Notes: generated from the sequence alone by a model not told the origin. A DNA stretch of 64,000 nucleotides from Peribacillus muralis (GCF_001645685.2 NZ_CP017080.1:920001-984000); one strand, 5' to 3'; shown: positions 52,751-62,110, numbered from the stretch's first letter. Translations and numbers: made by a program.

Positions 52751-53643
52751 TTCACTTGATTGTAAGCATGAGAAATTCGAATTAGCCCATTTAACTCATT
52801 TGAAAAAGAACCCAATGGAGTCTAATGAGATTCTCAATATGGAGAAGATGAATTGCAATAACGCAGAAGGGCTCTTTAATTTCTAACGATAAAGGCATTT
52901 GGACTGACTGTACGGAAAAAATAGTCCGAGGTCTTTTTTTTCTGCTAATTTTAATGAATTTTCCGGATTGAGGCTGAAACTCCACATCAAGAATTAGCTG
53001 AACTGTCATGATAAAGCTGTTTTTCTTACGATAAACCATAATTGATTCCTCATCTGTTTTTTTTGTATAGAAGGAATTTTAAAAATCAGCCATTTTTTAT
53101 GGTGTATTCTGCAAACCATCCACAAATGAATGGGGTGTTTTCGATTGTTCAAAATGCTAAATGAAAACAGAAAACATCAAAGTGATGATGAAAAAGTAAT
53201 AAGTTTATGTCTAAAATGAAATCCTGTGTTCTAAATTTGGAATATTCATACTCATTTGGTGCATATTTTATTTGCCAAAAGATAGGGTCATTTTTTATTG
53301 ACTACCTGCTTCTTTAGGTGGCTTATGGGGTAGTGTGTCCAGTTCATGCTTGATGTGTCAGGAATTTCATAACCCATGACAGGGGGGCGGGTTCGGGAAG
53401 GTCTCAACTAGAAACGTGTATTATTGTCAATCTAAATGCATAGGTAAAACCTATTCTTGTTTCAAAAGTTGATTTTCGTGTACCGCATATGAAACGACAT
53501 CAGGAAGGAAGTGTGATAAATTTGGGTAGTAAGTAGTGTGTATTTTAATGTTTGTTTTAATGGGGATAGACAATGGTACTTAAGTTCCTATTTCCATAGC
53601 TTGTTTAGTAGATATGAAAATCAGTAAAGTTAAAGGTGATAGG
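52751..53643. other. Gene-poor stretch before the Mga-like regulator
   Basis: About 890 bases. A minus-strand frame of 82 codons at 52791-53039 is preceded by GAGGAATC but shows no recognised family and unusual composition. The rest has no frames of note. A short inverted repeat ATAGGT/ACCTAT is at 53441-53455. Promoters for the regulator gene are expected here but none is clear. Confidence 0.4.
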
Positions 53644-55140
53644 ATGAATCGATTTAATGATCGTTATTCAGAACTCGTGTATCATTTATTTTATGAAGAT
53701 AACTGGTGCAGTTTAAACGAACTTTCAAAAAAAACGGGCTATTCAAAAAGCACATTATGGAGGGATTTATTACATACTGATTCAACACTTCCGCCCGAAT
53801 GGAAAATTGAAAAAAACGAAGCTCAAGGCGTAAGGCTAATTAAACCGAAAAATGGTACGATAGAAGAACTTTGGTTTCATCTTAGAAGTGAAAATACCTA
53901 TTTTCAAACTTTGGAGTTAATTCTCCTTAATAATGGAGTAACCATAAATTACATTACACAACATGTACATATCAGCCGTTCCACAGTGTATAGGCAGCTA
54001 GAGAAAATAGAAGAAGTAGTGAAAAGTGCCGGTGTTCAATTAACACATAGTCCGTATAAAATCGTTGGTGATGAAAAAAAAATCAGGCGCTTCATTATGC
54101 AGTATGTTGAGTATATGTCCGGGAATCTAAATGATTTTATTACATCATTCGATATTAAGGAGTTTCAAGAACATGTTTTGAAGCTATTAAAGGAGCATAA
54201 GACATCCTTACATATGGGAGCGATCCAAAGATTGGCGATCATCCTTCATATCTCTAACATTCGCATAACCCATAGTTGCTTTGTAACCATCCCGCAGGCG
54301 GTTATTGATGAAAACGAACATTCAACAGTGTTTGAGATATCCAAGAAATTATTTAAATTCATGGAAAAAATATCGAATAGGGAGAAGCAAATTCAAGAAA
54401 TATTCTTTTTTTCTTTATATTTAATGAGTGAAGAAATGTCTTTAAATCGTACCCAGGAACTCCGCTACATACGTTCCAAACTTAATTCGGACAGTGGTAT
54501 GCCTTTAAATCATTTTCTGATTAATTTATCAAGAGAAATTGGCTTGGATGTCTCTCAGGATGATATCTTCATGTACGAGTTTGCGCAAACCCTGCGGGGA
54601 ATCACCTTTGATTTGAAATTAAAAACAGATACGAGAATAAATAATATATTGCAATTCGTCCCTTATTTCGAAAAGAACCCTTTATTTGGGATGATTCAAG
54701 AAATAGCTAAAAATATTTCGCGTGAGTTCTCTATATCTTTTGAAGATATAGAGATTTTAGAAATCTTCATGTTGGTTCAGGCTTCTATATTAAGGAAAAA
54801 AAATCAGATGGTCATAGAAACGGCTTTAGTCTGTCGTTCATATGTTGAGAAAGATTATATTCGTGAAGTCTTAAAGCATCATTTCGGAAATCAGCTAAAT
54901 ATCTATGTAATGGATTTTTCTGATATAGACTCACTTTATAGAAAAAATGGCTTCGATTTATTAATAACTACTGATTTAGGTCAATTGATTAATATTGAGC
55001 ACATCCCTATATACAAAGTGTCTTCATTTCCAACACCTTCCGAGATAAAAGAAATCAAGATATTCACAAGAGAGAATTTTATTGATAGGTATGGTTTAAA
55101 CCACAATATCTTATACCCATTTGAAGATGACATTGATTGA
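53644..55140 (+). CDS. Mga/AtxA-type transcriptional regulator
   Basis: A 498-residue regulator of the PRD-containing virulence-regulator class. Order: two N-terminal helix-turn-helix domains (CSLNELSKKTGYSKSTLWRD near 26-45; YITQHVHISRSTVYRQLEKI near 101-120), two PTS-regulation-like helical domains (about 165-380, with several histidines), and a C-terminal EIIB-like domain (ETALVCRSYVEKDYIREVLK near 389-408). Relatives AtxA and Mga activate toxin, capsule or adhesin genes in response to carbon status. AAAGGTGAT precedes ATG 53644. It sits beside the capsule-like cluster and surface protein, which are plausible targets. Confidence 0.87.
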   Translation: MNRFNDRYSELVYHLFYEDNWCSLNELSKKTGYSKSTLWRDLLHTDSTLPPEWKIEKNEAQGVRLIKPKNGTIEELWFHLRSENTYFQTLELILLNNGVTINYITQHVHISRSTVYRQLEKIEEVVKSAGVQLTHSPYKIVGDEKKIRRFIMQYVEYMSGNLNDFITSFDIKEFQEHVLKLLKEHKTSLHMGAIQRLAIILHISNIRITHSCFVTIPQAVIDENEHSTVFEISKKLFKFMEKISNREKQIQEIFFFSLYLMSEEMSLNRTQELRYIRSKLNSDSGMPLNHFLINLSREIGLDVSQDDIFMYEFAQTLRGITFDLKLKTDTRINNILQFVPYFEKNPLFGMIQEIAKNISREFSISFEDIEILEIFMLVQASILRKKNQMVIETALVCRSYVEKDYIREVLKHHFGNQLNIYVMDFSDIDSLYRKNGFDLLITTDLGQLINIEHIPIYKVSSFPTPSEIKEIKIFTRENFIDRYGLNHNILYPFEDDID

Positions 55141-55630
55141 CCCTAGTGACATTTTTTTAATGGTTGAATCGGCCTGTTCGTAAATGTGATTCGATACAGG
55201 AATGCAAGATGTCTTACCTCGTTAAAGCAATGAGCAATGTTCTTCTATTTACTGCCTCTAATAATGATCATTTTTAAAATAGCATTATGCTGCGAATAGA
55301 CAACTTCGTCAGATAATGCAGATCAATTCCTTGATCACTCAAGATGGTTTATGAGTCATGATGCTTTACTGACAGAAGTCTTAAGGCGGGATACTATCCA
55401 CAACAAATTAAAGCTGAGAGGATGCATACAGATGATTTCCAATTTACATCACAAAGCATTCACTTTATTAAATGAAAAACAAAATTCGCCGATGTATTGA
55501 TAATTCTTTCAGTTTACTCTTGCAAACTTTTGGTAGCAGTGAAAAATTGGTTTATTTAAGAATGTGAGTGCATATGAAAGCCTTATCCTTATGCTGTAAT
55601 CATTTATCCGTTTAGTTTTGGTTACTAGAG
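55141..55630. other. Gene-free stretch
   Basis: About 490 bases between the regulator and the MFS gene. Only short fragments of reading frame are present and none is recognised. Confidence 0.45.
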
Positions 55631-55665
55631 AAAATGATCCCAATATTATACTGGGATCATTTTTC
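55631..55665. terminator. Terminator of the MFS gene (bidirectional)
   Basis: AAAATGATCCCA and TGGGATCATTTTT pair perfectly across 9 bases. On the minus strand it follows the MFS stop codon and runs into TTTTC; a T-run exists on both strands. Confidence 0.85.
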
Positions 55666-55671
55666 ATGTAA

Positions 55672-56898
55672 TTAATGAGCAGTTACGTATTCATTCTTAC
55701 CTGCACGCATTCCAACGATGAAAATAAGGGCAGATACAGCGACTAACATTAATAAGGGAACTGTCCAACTATGTGTAAGGTCGTGCAGCCAGCCGAATAA
55801 TACTGGTCCAATGGCAGCTAGTAGGTATCCGAAAGATTGAGCCATTCCTGATAATTCCGTCGCTTCATGGGTACTTCGGGTGCGCAGGCTAAAAAACATC
55901 ATCGATAAGCTGAATATGGTACCGACTCCAATTCCAATCAACATCATGCAAACCGGGATGAATAGCTCGCTTCCATATAAGATGCCGAAAATTCCTGCAA
56001 CAAGGAAAACGGCAGGCGGGACTACCAATATACGCTGGCTCTGTAAGCGTCCTGCTAAAATTGGCACAATGAATGTTATCGGAATGACGGCGAGCTGCAT
56101 GATGGATAGCATCCAGCCGGCTTCATCAGCGTTCAGGCCCTTTTGCTCTAGGATTTCAGGCATCCAGGTTATGACGGTATAGAAGATGAAGGATTGTAAT
56201 CCCATGAAAAACGTGATTTGCCATGCTAAACCAGAGCGCCACAGATTCATGTTTTTTTGTTTTTGAGCTGTTTGTACGTTTTTATCCCCGTTGGCAGGCC
56301 GTCTTAATTGCGGCATCCAGAAGAAAACGGTGATAAGCGATAAGATTCCCCAGCATCCGAGGGCACCAGTCCATCCCATACCCGATGAAAATGCAATAGG
56401 GATGCTGATCCCGGATGCCATCGCGCCACATAGGTTCATGGAAACAGCATAAACGCCTGTCATCAAACCGATATTTCTTGCAAAGTTATGCTTGATCAGG
56501 CTAGGCAACAATACATTGCCGATGGCTATGGCGAGTCCAATCAAGATCGTTCCCATGAACAATGTCGGGACTCCGCCAATGGAGCGTATTGCGATTCCGA
56601 TCGTTAATAATATCAAAGAGGCGAATAAGGTGAGCTCCATCCCAAAACGCCGGGCTATCCTAGGTGCAAATGGCGACAATAAGGCGAAAGAGAGTAAAGG
56701 CAGTGTCGTTAAGGAACCTGAAAGTGCATTCGTGATTCCCAAAGCGTCCCGGATTGATGTTACAAGGGGCCCTACGGATGTAAGAGGCGCCCGTAGATTG
56801 GCTCCAATTAGAATGACCCCGATAATGAGCAGTCCGATTCTGGAGTTATTATTTATTTTCTTTTGTTCTAGTTGATTAACCGTTTGTTGGATGGCCAT
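55672..56898 (-). CDS. MFS transporter of the CynX/NimT family
   Basis: A 408-residue twelve-span transporter. Seen: IGANLRAPLTSVGPLVTSIR near 32-51, the CynX/NimT signature around TM1, LLPSLIKHNFARNIGLMTGV near 129-148, MWLRSGLAW-type second half (QKNMNLWRSGLAWQITFFMG near 208-227) and HEATELSGMAQSFGYLLAAI near 338-357. Family members are linked to cyanate and 2-nitroimidazole transport; B. subtilis YycB is related. The substrate is unknown. GGAGGAAAATC precedes the ATG. It lies 15 bases after the FadR-type regulator in the same operon, which suggests that it is the regulator's target. Confidence 0.9.
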   Translation of the reverse strand: MAIQQTVNQLEQKKINNNSRIGLLIIGVILIGANLRAPLTSVGPLVTSIRDALGITNALSGSLTTLPLLSFALLSPFAPRIARRFGMELTLFASLILLTIGIAIRSIGGVPTLFMGTILIGLAIAIGNVLLPSLIKHNFARNIGLMTGVYAVSMNLCGAMASGISIPIAFSSGMGWTGALGCWGILSLITVFFWMPQLRRPANGDKNVQTAQKQKNMNLWRSGLAWQITFFMGLQSFIFYTVITWMPEILEQKGLNADEAGWMLSIMQLAVIPITFIVPILAGRLQSQRILVVPPAVFLVAGIFGILYGSELFIPVCMMLIGIGVGTIFSLSMMFFSLRTRSTHEATELSGMAQSFGYLLAAIGPVLFGWLHDLTHSWTVPLLMLVAVSALIFIVGMRAGKNEYVTAH

Positions 56899-56913
56899 GA
56901 TTTTCCTCCGTAC

Positions 56914-57591
56914 TTATTTTAGAGATTTTTTGAATTGTGCAATGTACTCATTTACAGCTTCAGTAGCTCGCTTTACATCTCGTTCAATAATGGCTTCCAC
57001 TAGAGTGCAATGAATGCTTAAATGAAAGTTCGCCTCAGAACTCATCCGGACGATCTGATGGATGGACTCATGCAAGGAATCTTCCATATGTTCGTACAAA
57101 TCAATTAATAAGGCATTATGTGATGAACCCATGATCGATTTATGCAACTGAATATCAGATTGCTCATAAGCCTTGATGTCCTTCTCTTCTGCCGCTATAC
57201 GGCAGGCTGTGATGTGAAACCGCAACTTTTTTATATCTTCTTGATCACGTCTTAGTGCGGCCAATTGGGCTCCTTCTCTTTCCAGGGCATGACGGACTTC
57301 TAACGTTTCAAATAAACTTGATCTTTGGATCCTTCTTTGAAACGCAACCCCTAAGGAGCTTGTTGACTTGACGAAGGTTCCTTTTCCTTGTTTCGTAACT
57401 AGAAGTCCTGCGTAAACAAGCGATCGTATCGCTTCTCTTAATGTATTTCTGCTTACATCGAAATGTTTGATCAAATCCATTTCAGGCGGAATCTGATTTC
57501 CAATTTCCCATTCACCAGATTCGATTAATGTTTCGATTTGAGAAACGACTTGCTCAACAAGTGATAATCGGTTTGCTTTGGATATGGCCAA
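56914..57591 (-). CDS. GntR/FadR-family transcriptional regulator
   Basis: A 225-residue regulator. The N-terminal winged helix reads LVEQVVSQIETLIESGEWEI near 11-30 followed by PPEMDLIKHFDVSRNTLREA near 35-54, the GntR motif. The C-terminal FCD domain (about 90-220) includes VRHALEREGAQLAALR and metal-ligand-like histidines in HLSIHCTLVEAI. It probably senses the substrate of the MFS transporter that follows. GAGGTG lies 6 bases before TTG 57591, which is taken as the start; the longer open frame from 57642 has no ribosome-binding site. Confidence 0.88.
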   Translation of the reverse strand: MAISKANRLSLVEQVVSQIETLIESGEWEIGNQIPPEMDLIKHFDVSRNTLREAIRSLVYAGLLVTKQGKGTFVKSTSSLGVAFQRRIQRSSLFETLEVRHALEREGAQLAALRRDQEDIKKLRFHITACRIAAEEKDIKAYEQSDIQLHKSIMGSSHNALLIDLYEHMEDSLHESIHQIVRMSSEANFHLSIHCTLVEAIIERDVKRATEAVNEYIAQFKKSLK

Positions 57592-57933
57592 TATATACAC
57601 CTCAAATTTGTAGGATGATTGGTTCATAGGATATTTTAACATATGTATGCTAAAAATATAACATAATGAAATCGCTAAAATGATTGGGTCTTAAGTTTTT
57701 TATGGAATGTAAAAAGCAAGCGTTACGGTGAATGAAGTTCACTCTAATTTAAGGATACACTGAGGAAATTGCCCACAATCATAAGGGGGAACTTTGACCG
57801 TTTTTTTCTACTTCATTCCACGGTAGTCTTCGTGCCTTCCGTTACATTTCACTTTGCTTGTAAACAAGGTGAAACTTCAGCGCTCTTATTTTGGAGAGGT
57901 TTCTCCTTTGGAGGTCTTCTTTCGCTTACAAAA
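57592..57933. other. Gene-free stretch
   Basis: About 340 bases upstream of the FadR-type gene that should contain its promoter. No clear operator palindrome is seen. GAATGAAGTTCACTC near 57730 is a weak imperfect dyad. Confidence 0.35.
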
Positions 57934-57966
57934 TGAAGAAGCCCTGATTGAAATTCAGAGCTTCAT
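57934..57966 (-). terminator. Terminator of the dead permease gene
   Basis: GAAGCTCTGA and TCAGGGCTTC on the minus strand pair with one G-U, followed by TTCATTTTG. It lies 34 bases after the stop codon of the permease pseudogene. Confidence 0.6.
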
Positions 57967-57999
57967 TTTGGTTCATATACAAAATCCAATAATTCTAAT

Positions 58000-58715
58000 T
58001 TAGAACTGTTTTCTTTGTTCAATGATGAAAGAAAGCAGGATAAATACAGATAGAGTCACAAGGCATAAAACGGATCCAACGATATTTTCTTTATTAAAGA
58101 AAAGCCAAAAGGATAGCACTTAAAGCTGTAATGGCAATTAATGTTGTGTATGGGTGCCATTTAACCTGGAAATCGTGCTTGGCAGTATAATATTTACATA
58201 GTTTCAATTGAGCTGAACAATAATAATAAAAAGGTGAAGCCGTACATCCGAACCACCATTAAGGACATCCCCATCAATGGAATGTTGTTAACTACATTAT
58301 GTATATTAACTGGTGTATTTCTATCTTGTTTGTTTCCAGATCTTATATTGAGCTATCTTATGGCATCCCAGTTTCTCCATTTTGGGAAGTACTGAACAAT
58401 GTCCTTGAGGGAGCGTATATACCGGAATTGGCCACTGATAAAACAGCCGTCAAAAGTACAAAATTGATTATAGCGGCTGCTCCGGCAAGTCCTGATATAC
58501 TGAAAACCTGAACGAAAGGACTCACTTCATTGCTTAATTGGTTCCAAGGAATAATTCTGCAGATAATAAGTATTGGCAGGATGTAGCAATAGCATTACCC
58601 TACTACGGTTCCTTTGAGGATTTTTGGTATGACCCGCTGGCTCTCTTTTGTTTCCGTTACGGCAATACAAATTGTTATTTCAGTAAAACTATCGAAGCTT
58701 CTTCAATTAAACGCT
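58000..58715 (-). pseudogene. Amino-acid permease (APC family) pseudogene with an inverted internal segment
   Basis: On the minus strand 58715 to 58391 reads IAVTETKESQRVIPKILKGT, one stop, then IIPWNQLSNEVSPFVQVFSI and NFVLLTAVLSVANSGIYAPS, the classic middle of an amino-acid permease. The next expected piece, KPYIRTTIKDIPINGMLLTT, is found on the plus strand at 58209-58390. The final spans resume on the minus strand at 58203-58000 (KYYTAKHDFQVKWHPYTTLI, then a frameshift, then NIVGSVLCLVTLSVFILLSF). The N-terminal spans are missing. So the gene is truncated, frameshifted and carries an internal inversion of about 180 bp. The 9-base word CTGAACAAT occurs at both ends of the inverted segment. 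Confidence 0.82.
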
Positions 58716-58872
58716 TTTAAGTGCTCAAGTCCTATGTAAATATATCATGAAAAAAATCAATTTATGCTGTTGAGTGAATCATTGCGATCCGGCCACTTTA
58801 TTATTTTGGATATTAGTCTGAAATTAACGATAAATAAATTTTGCTTCCGTGTAAATATGAAGGAGCATAAAA

Positions 58873-58899
58873 AGAACCGTCCTTTAATAGGACGGTTTT
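58873..58899 (-). terminator. Terminator of the 56-residue gene
   Basis: AACCGTCCT and AGGACGGTT are perfect arms around a 5-base loop; on the minus strand they are followed by CTTTTTA. It lies 44 bases after the stop codon of the gene at 58943. Confidence 0.75.
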
Positions 58900-58942
58900 A
58901 ATTTGTTGATACGAAAAAGGATGGAGCAGGCAATGTCAGTGA

Positions 58943-59113
58943 TCATTCAAACTCATCTAAAGGGGCAGATAGTGACTGACGGTTTTCGGTTTCTGATACA
59001 GCCTCAAAATTCTTTTGGAATTCTAAATAGCCTGTGTACACTTGCGAAGCCATTCCTAGATACGGCAACTCGGTGTGTATGATTCCCGTTCTTGGTGAAT
59101 GATGCATATACAT
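58943..59113 (-). CDS. 56-residue protein, unrecognised
   Basis: AGGAGG lies 8 bases before ATG 59113 and a strong terminator follows the stop codon, so this short gene is well supported. The product begins MYMHHSPRTGIIHTELPYLG, continues with MASQVYTGYLEFQKNFEAVS and ends acidic. It is soluble-looking and without cysteines. I do not recognise it. It lies in a gene-poor stretch upstream of the permease pseudogene. Confidence 0.65.
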   Translation of the reverse strand: MYMHHSPRTGIIHTELPYLGMASQVYTGYLEFQKNFEAVSETENRQSLSAPLDEFE

Positions 59114-59500
59114 GTTTCATCCCTCCTTTTGAATGTAAGATAACCATGAAATTAAGGCCGTCAAAGAAGTGAATGAAGTGAATGGATGAGGTCTTTCCCT
59201 TGCTAGCATTAATTTAAAGCCACCGAGACCGAATGTGAAAAAAGTGGGATAATAGTAGGTCGAATGGGGAATCAGGAGACGTTGGCTTGTCCTATAAGGC
59301 TAACGGATCTAAAAGGGCCATGAAATGGAAAAATATCATTCCCTTATCCAGTATTTGAATCATGTAATATCATCATTGTTGTTATATGACGTATTTTCTT
59401 GCTTCTTTTTATGATGACTACTTTATCATTCTATGAGGATAAGCTAGAACGGTTTGGACAAGTCGCCAAAAAATTTGTGAGGAATTAAGAAAATCTGCCC
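59114..59500. other. Gene-free stretch
   Basis: About 390 bases. It should contain the promoter of the 56-residue gene. No other supported feature was found. Confidence 0.4.
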
Positions 59501-59533
59501 AAAAACCTCTGGTTGAGATAAAACCAGAGGTGC
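59501..59533 (-). terminator. Terminator of the 48-residue gene
   Basis: ACCTCTGGTT and AACCAGAGGT are perfect 10-bp arms; the minus strand continues TTTTTGGG. It lies 77 bases after the stop codon of the gene at 59611. Confidence 0.65.
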
Positions 59534-59610
59534 TATTGAACGTGCTATCGGGAGCAATTGATAAGTTTCGTAAAGGGCTGGCACGTCCCGTTCGGACAGG
59601 GAATGAGTCA

Positions 59611-59757
59611 TCACCTTGTTTCTTCCCCGTCCAGTTGGTTACGGTGATCGTTTTCATTGAGTGGACCGCCGAATTGTTCATTGATTTCTTTAACCACTTC
59701 ATCTAAAAATTCATCTGAGATGATTGGTTTTACTGTATGTTTAGGCATGGGAATCAT
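59611..59757 (-). CDS. 48-residue acidic protein, unrecognised
   Basis: AGAAAGG lies 6 bases before ATG 59757 on the minus strand, and a terminator follows downstream. The product begins MIPMPKHTVKPIISDEFLDE and ends with a hydrophilic Asn/Asp/Glu-rich tail. An ATG two codons earlier is too close to the Shine-Dalgarno. No family is recognised. It is divergent from the c-di-AMP riboswitch and kimA. Confidence 0.5.
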   Translation of the reverse strand: MIPMPKHTVKPIISDEFLDEVVKEINEQFGGPLNENDHRNQLDGEETR

Positions 59758-59904
59758 GGCCATCCTTTCTGGTTTTGAAGGGTTTTGGTTCCGTATGGAG
59801 CATAGGTTATCAACATAACCGTAGTTACTAAAAAATATTCTTTTTACATGAAAAATTTTCATTTACTTTTCCAGTTCACGGGAGTATGATAATCAACAGT
59901 TTCA

Positions 59905-60060
59905 TATTTCTAAATCGCTTAAACCATTTGGTGCGGGGGACCCGTTATTGGGATTATTTTATAATCCAAGGGGTGAATCCTTCCAAGGTAGGGCTACTCT
60001 TAGGTCCGAATCCGACAGCTAACCTCGTAAGCGTTATATGAGAAGGAAGGTGGAGCTTGT
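59905..60060 (+). promoter_or_regulatory. c-di-AMP riboswitch (ydaO-yuaA type)
   Basis: The conserved blocks of the ydaO aptamer are present in order: GGTGCGGGGGACCCGTT at 59930, GGGGTGAATCC near 59970, AAGGTAGGG, TCCGAATCCGACAGCTAACC at 60005-60024 and CTCGTAAGCG, then GAGAAGGAAGG. It is followed by a terminator and kimA, its classic target. Binding of c-di-AMP is known to cause termination, which lowers potassium uptake. Confidence 0.95.
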
Positions 60061-60076
60061 TAGACAAAAAAATTGA

Positions 60077-60120
60077 TGTCTGCAGGTCTATTTAGTTATG
60101 ACTTGCAGGCATTTTTATTT
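60077..60120 (+). terminator. Terminator of the c-di-AMP riboswitch
   Basis: TGTCTGCAGGTC pairs with GACTTGCAGGCA (with G-U pairs) across 11 bases and is followed by TTTTTATTTTTT, 71 bases before the kimA start. Confidence 0.88.
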
Positions 60121-60190
60121 TTTCTTCTGGGTTTTTGCTTTAGCAGGGTAACCTAAACTTATTACTTAAAACATGGTGGGGGAATTTTTG

Positions 60191-62017
60191 ATGTTATCAT
60201 CAATTAAGAGGTTCTTGATAGGAAGACCCTTAAAATCAAATGCGCTTGGTGATCAAAAGCTTAACAAAACAAAAGCGTTGGCCATTCTATCTTCTGATGC
60301 TTTGTCTTCAGTTGCATATGGTCCGGAACAAATATTGATCGTTTTGATCACGGTTGGTGCTGCGGCATTTTGGTATTCCATACCGATTGCCATCGGGGTC
60401 TTGATCCTGTTAACAGCTCTTATTTTGTCCTATAGGCAGATCATTTTTGCTTACCCGCATGGCGGAGGGGCCTATGTCGTCTCAAAAAACAATTTAGGGA
60501 TAAATCCAGGGCTGATCGCTGGTGGATCTTTATTGGTGGATTATATATTGACTGTCGCTGTAAGCGTATCAGCAGGTACGGATGCCATCACGTCCGCATT
60601 TCCCAGCCTGCATGCGTATAATGTCGTTATCGCTATCATTTTTGTGATCCTGCTTACCATCCTTAATCTTAGAGGGGTAACGGAGTCGGCTTCGGTATTG
60701 GCCTATCCCGTCTATCTGTTCGTTTTAGCATTATTCATCCTGATCGGGGTGGGACTATACAAAATCTTGACTGGCGATGTCTCACCTGAATTGCATGCGT
60801 CGATTGGGACACCAGTCGCCGGCATCAGTTTATTCATCTTGCTGAGGGCATTTGCATCCGGCAGCTCCGCCTTGACCGGCGTAGAAGCAATCTCCAATGC
60901 GATTCCTAACTTTAAAGATCCAGCACCGAATAATGCTGCTAAAACTTTAATCGCGATGGGCTCATTGCTTGCTGTATTATTTACGGGAATTGTTTTCCTA
61001 GCCTACTATTTAAGCATAGTTCCCAGCGCAGAAGTAACGGTGGTTTCGCAAATCGCCGAACAGATATTTGGAAGGAACTTCATGTATTTCTTTATACAAG
61101 GCACGACGGCATTAATCTTGATTCTTGCTGCCAATACTGGGTATTCTGCTTTCCCGCTGCTCGCGGTCAATTTGGCCAAGGATAAGTTCATTCCAAGGAT
61201 GTTTACGATAAGAGGCGACCGCTTGGGATATTCCAATGGAATCATCATTCTTGGGCTTGCATCGATTATCCTGATAGTCGCTTTTGGGGGGCATACCGAG
61301 AATCTCATTCCCCTTTATGCAGTAGGTGTTTTCATTCCATTCACCTTGTCACAGTCGGGTATGATGGTTAAATGGATTCGAGAAAAGCCTAAAGGCTGGA
61401 TCGTGAAATTAACGATTAATTCAATTGGGGCGATCATTAGCTTTATTGTCACGCTCATTTTCTTTTTAACCAAATTCGTGCATGTATGGCCTGTTTTAGT
61501 CTTCCTGCCAATCATCATTTTGATGTTTCATCGCATAAGGAGACATTATGATGCGGTAGGCGATCAATTGCGAATCACTACGTGTGAGCCGACTCTTCCC
61601 ATCCAAGGAAATGTCATCATCGTTCCTGTTGCCGGTATCACGCATGTAGTCGAGAACTCCTTGAATTATGCCAAATCTCTTTCTGCAGATCAAATCATTG
61701 CCGTATATATCTCCTTTGAAAGGGAGGATGAAAAGAAATTCGAAGAAAAATGGAAGAATTGGCAGCCGGATATCAGGCTCGTCACACTTCATTCGTACTA
61801 CCGCAGCATCATTCAGCCATTGACTAAATTTGTAGATACGGTTGAGCATAAGGCAAGGGAATCCAACTATCAAGTTACAGTCATCATCCCGCAATTCATT
61901 CCGAAGAAGGGCTGGCACAACATTCTCCATAACCAATCCAGTTTACTGATTCGTGCCTACTTACTTTATAGAAGGAATGTAGTGGTTACGACCGTTCCAT
62001 ATCATTTGAAGAAGTAA
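60191..62017 (+). CDS. kimA: High-affinity potassium importer KimA
   Basis: A 608-residue APC-superfamily transporter that imports K+ with protons. Seen: SIKRFLIGRPLKSNALGDQK at the N-terminus, ILSSDALSSVAYGPEQILIV near 28-47 (substrate-binding first span), SYRQIIFAYPHGGGAYVVSK near 80-99, ALTGVEAISNAIPNFKDPAP near 225-244, twelve spans to about residue 460, and a cytoplasmic C-terminal domain (ITTCEPTLPIQGNVIIVPVA onward). Length and ends match B. subtilis KimA (YdaO). ATG 60191 follows GGTGGGGG by 8 bases; an ATG six codons earlier lies upstream of it. It is controlled by the c-di-AMP riboswitch. Confidence 0.95.
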   Translation: MLSSIKRFLIGRPLKSNALGDQKLNKTKALAILSSDALSSVAYGPEQILIVLITVGAAAFWYSIPIAIGVLILLTALILSYRQIIFAYPHGGGAYVVSKNNLGINPGLIAGGSLLVDYILTVAVSVSAGTDAITSAFPSLHAYNVVIAIIFVILLTILNLRGVTESASVLAYPVYLFVLALFILIGVGLYKILTGDVSPELHASIGTPVAGISLFILLRAFASGSSALTGVEAISNAIPNFKDPAPNNAAKTLIAMGSLLAVLFTGIVFLAYYLSIVPSAEVTVVSQIAEQIFGRNFMYFFIQGTTALILILAANTGYSAFPLLAVNLAKDKFIPRMFTIRGDRLGYSNGIIILGLASIILIVAFGGHTENLIPLYAVGVFIPFTLSQSGMMVKWIREKPKGWIVKLTINSIGAIISFIVTLIFFLTKFVHVWPVLVFLPIIILMFHRIRRHYDAVGDQLRITTCEPTLPIQGNVIIVPVAGITHVVENSLNYAKSLSADQIIAVYISFEREDEKKFEEKWKNWQPDIRLVTLHSYYRSIIQPLTKFVDTVEHKARESNYQVTVIIPQFIPKKGWHNILHNQSSLLIRAYLLYRRNVVVTTVPYHLKK

Positions 62018-62032
62018 ACCGCTTATAATATG

Positions 62033-62110
62033 GAAGCAACCCTGCTCAGGGTTGCTTCTTGCTGTAGGCAAACTCGATGAAAATTTGGGTTTGCCTGCAG
62101 TTTTTTTTTT
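62033..62110 (+). terminator. Double terminator of kimA
   Basis: Two hairpins in series: GAAGCAACCCTG/CAGGGTTGCTTC at 62033-62058, then CTGTAGGCAAAC/GTTTGCCTGCAG at 62062-62100 followed by ten T. Confidence 0.9.

Noticed and set aside
52791..53039. 82-codon minus-strand frame preceded by GAGGAATC
   Set aside because: Composition is odd, no family is recognised and no terminator follows; support is too thin for a gene call.
58209..58400. Insertion element flanked by the direct repeat CTGAACAAT
   Set aside because: The segment between the repeats encodes the missing part of the same permease in reverse, not an inserted element, and has no terminal inverted repeats.
59405..59600. Plus-strand fragment reading EELRKSAQKPLVEIKPEVLL, considered as a decayed TetR-type regulator
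   Set aside because: It needs a frameshift, has no DNA-binding part, and the same DNA holds the terminator of the supported minus-strand gene at 59611.
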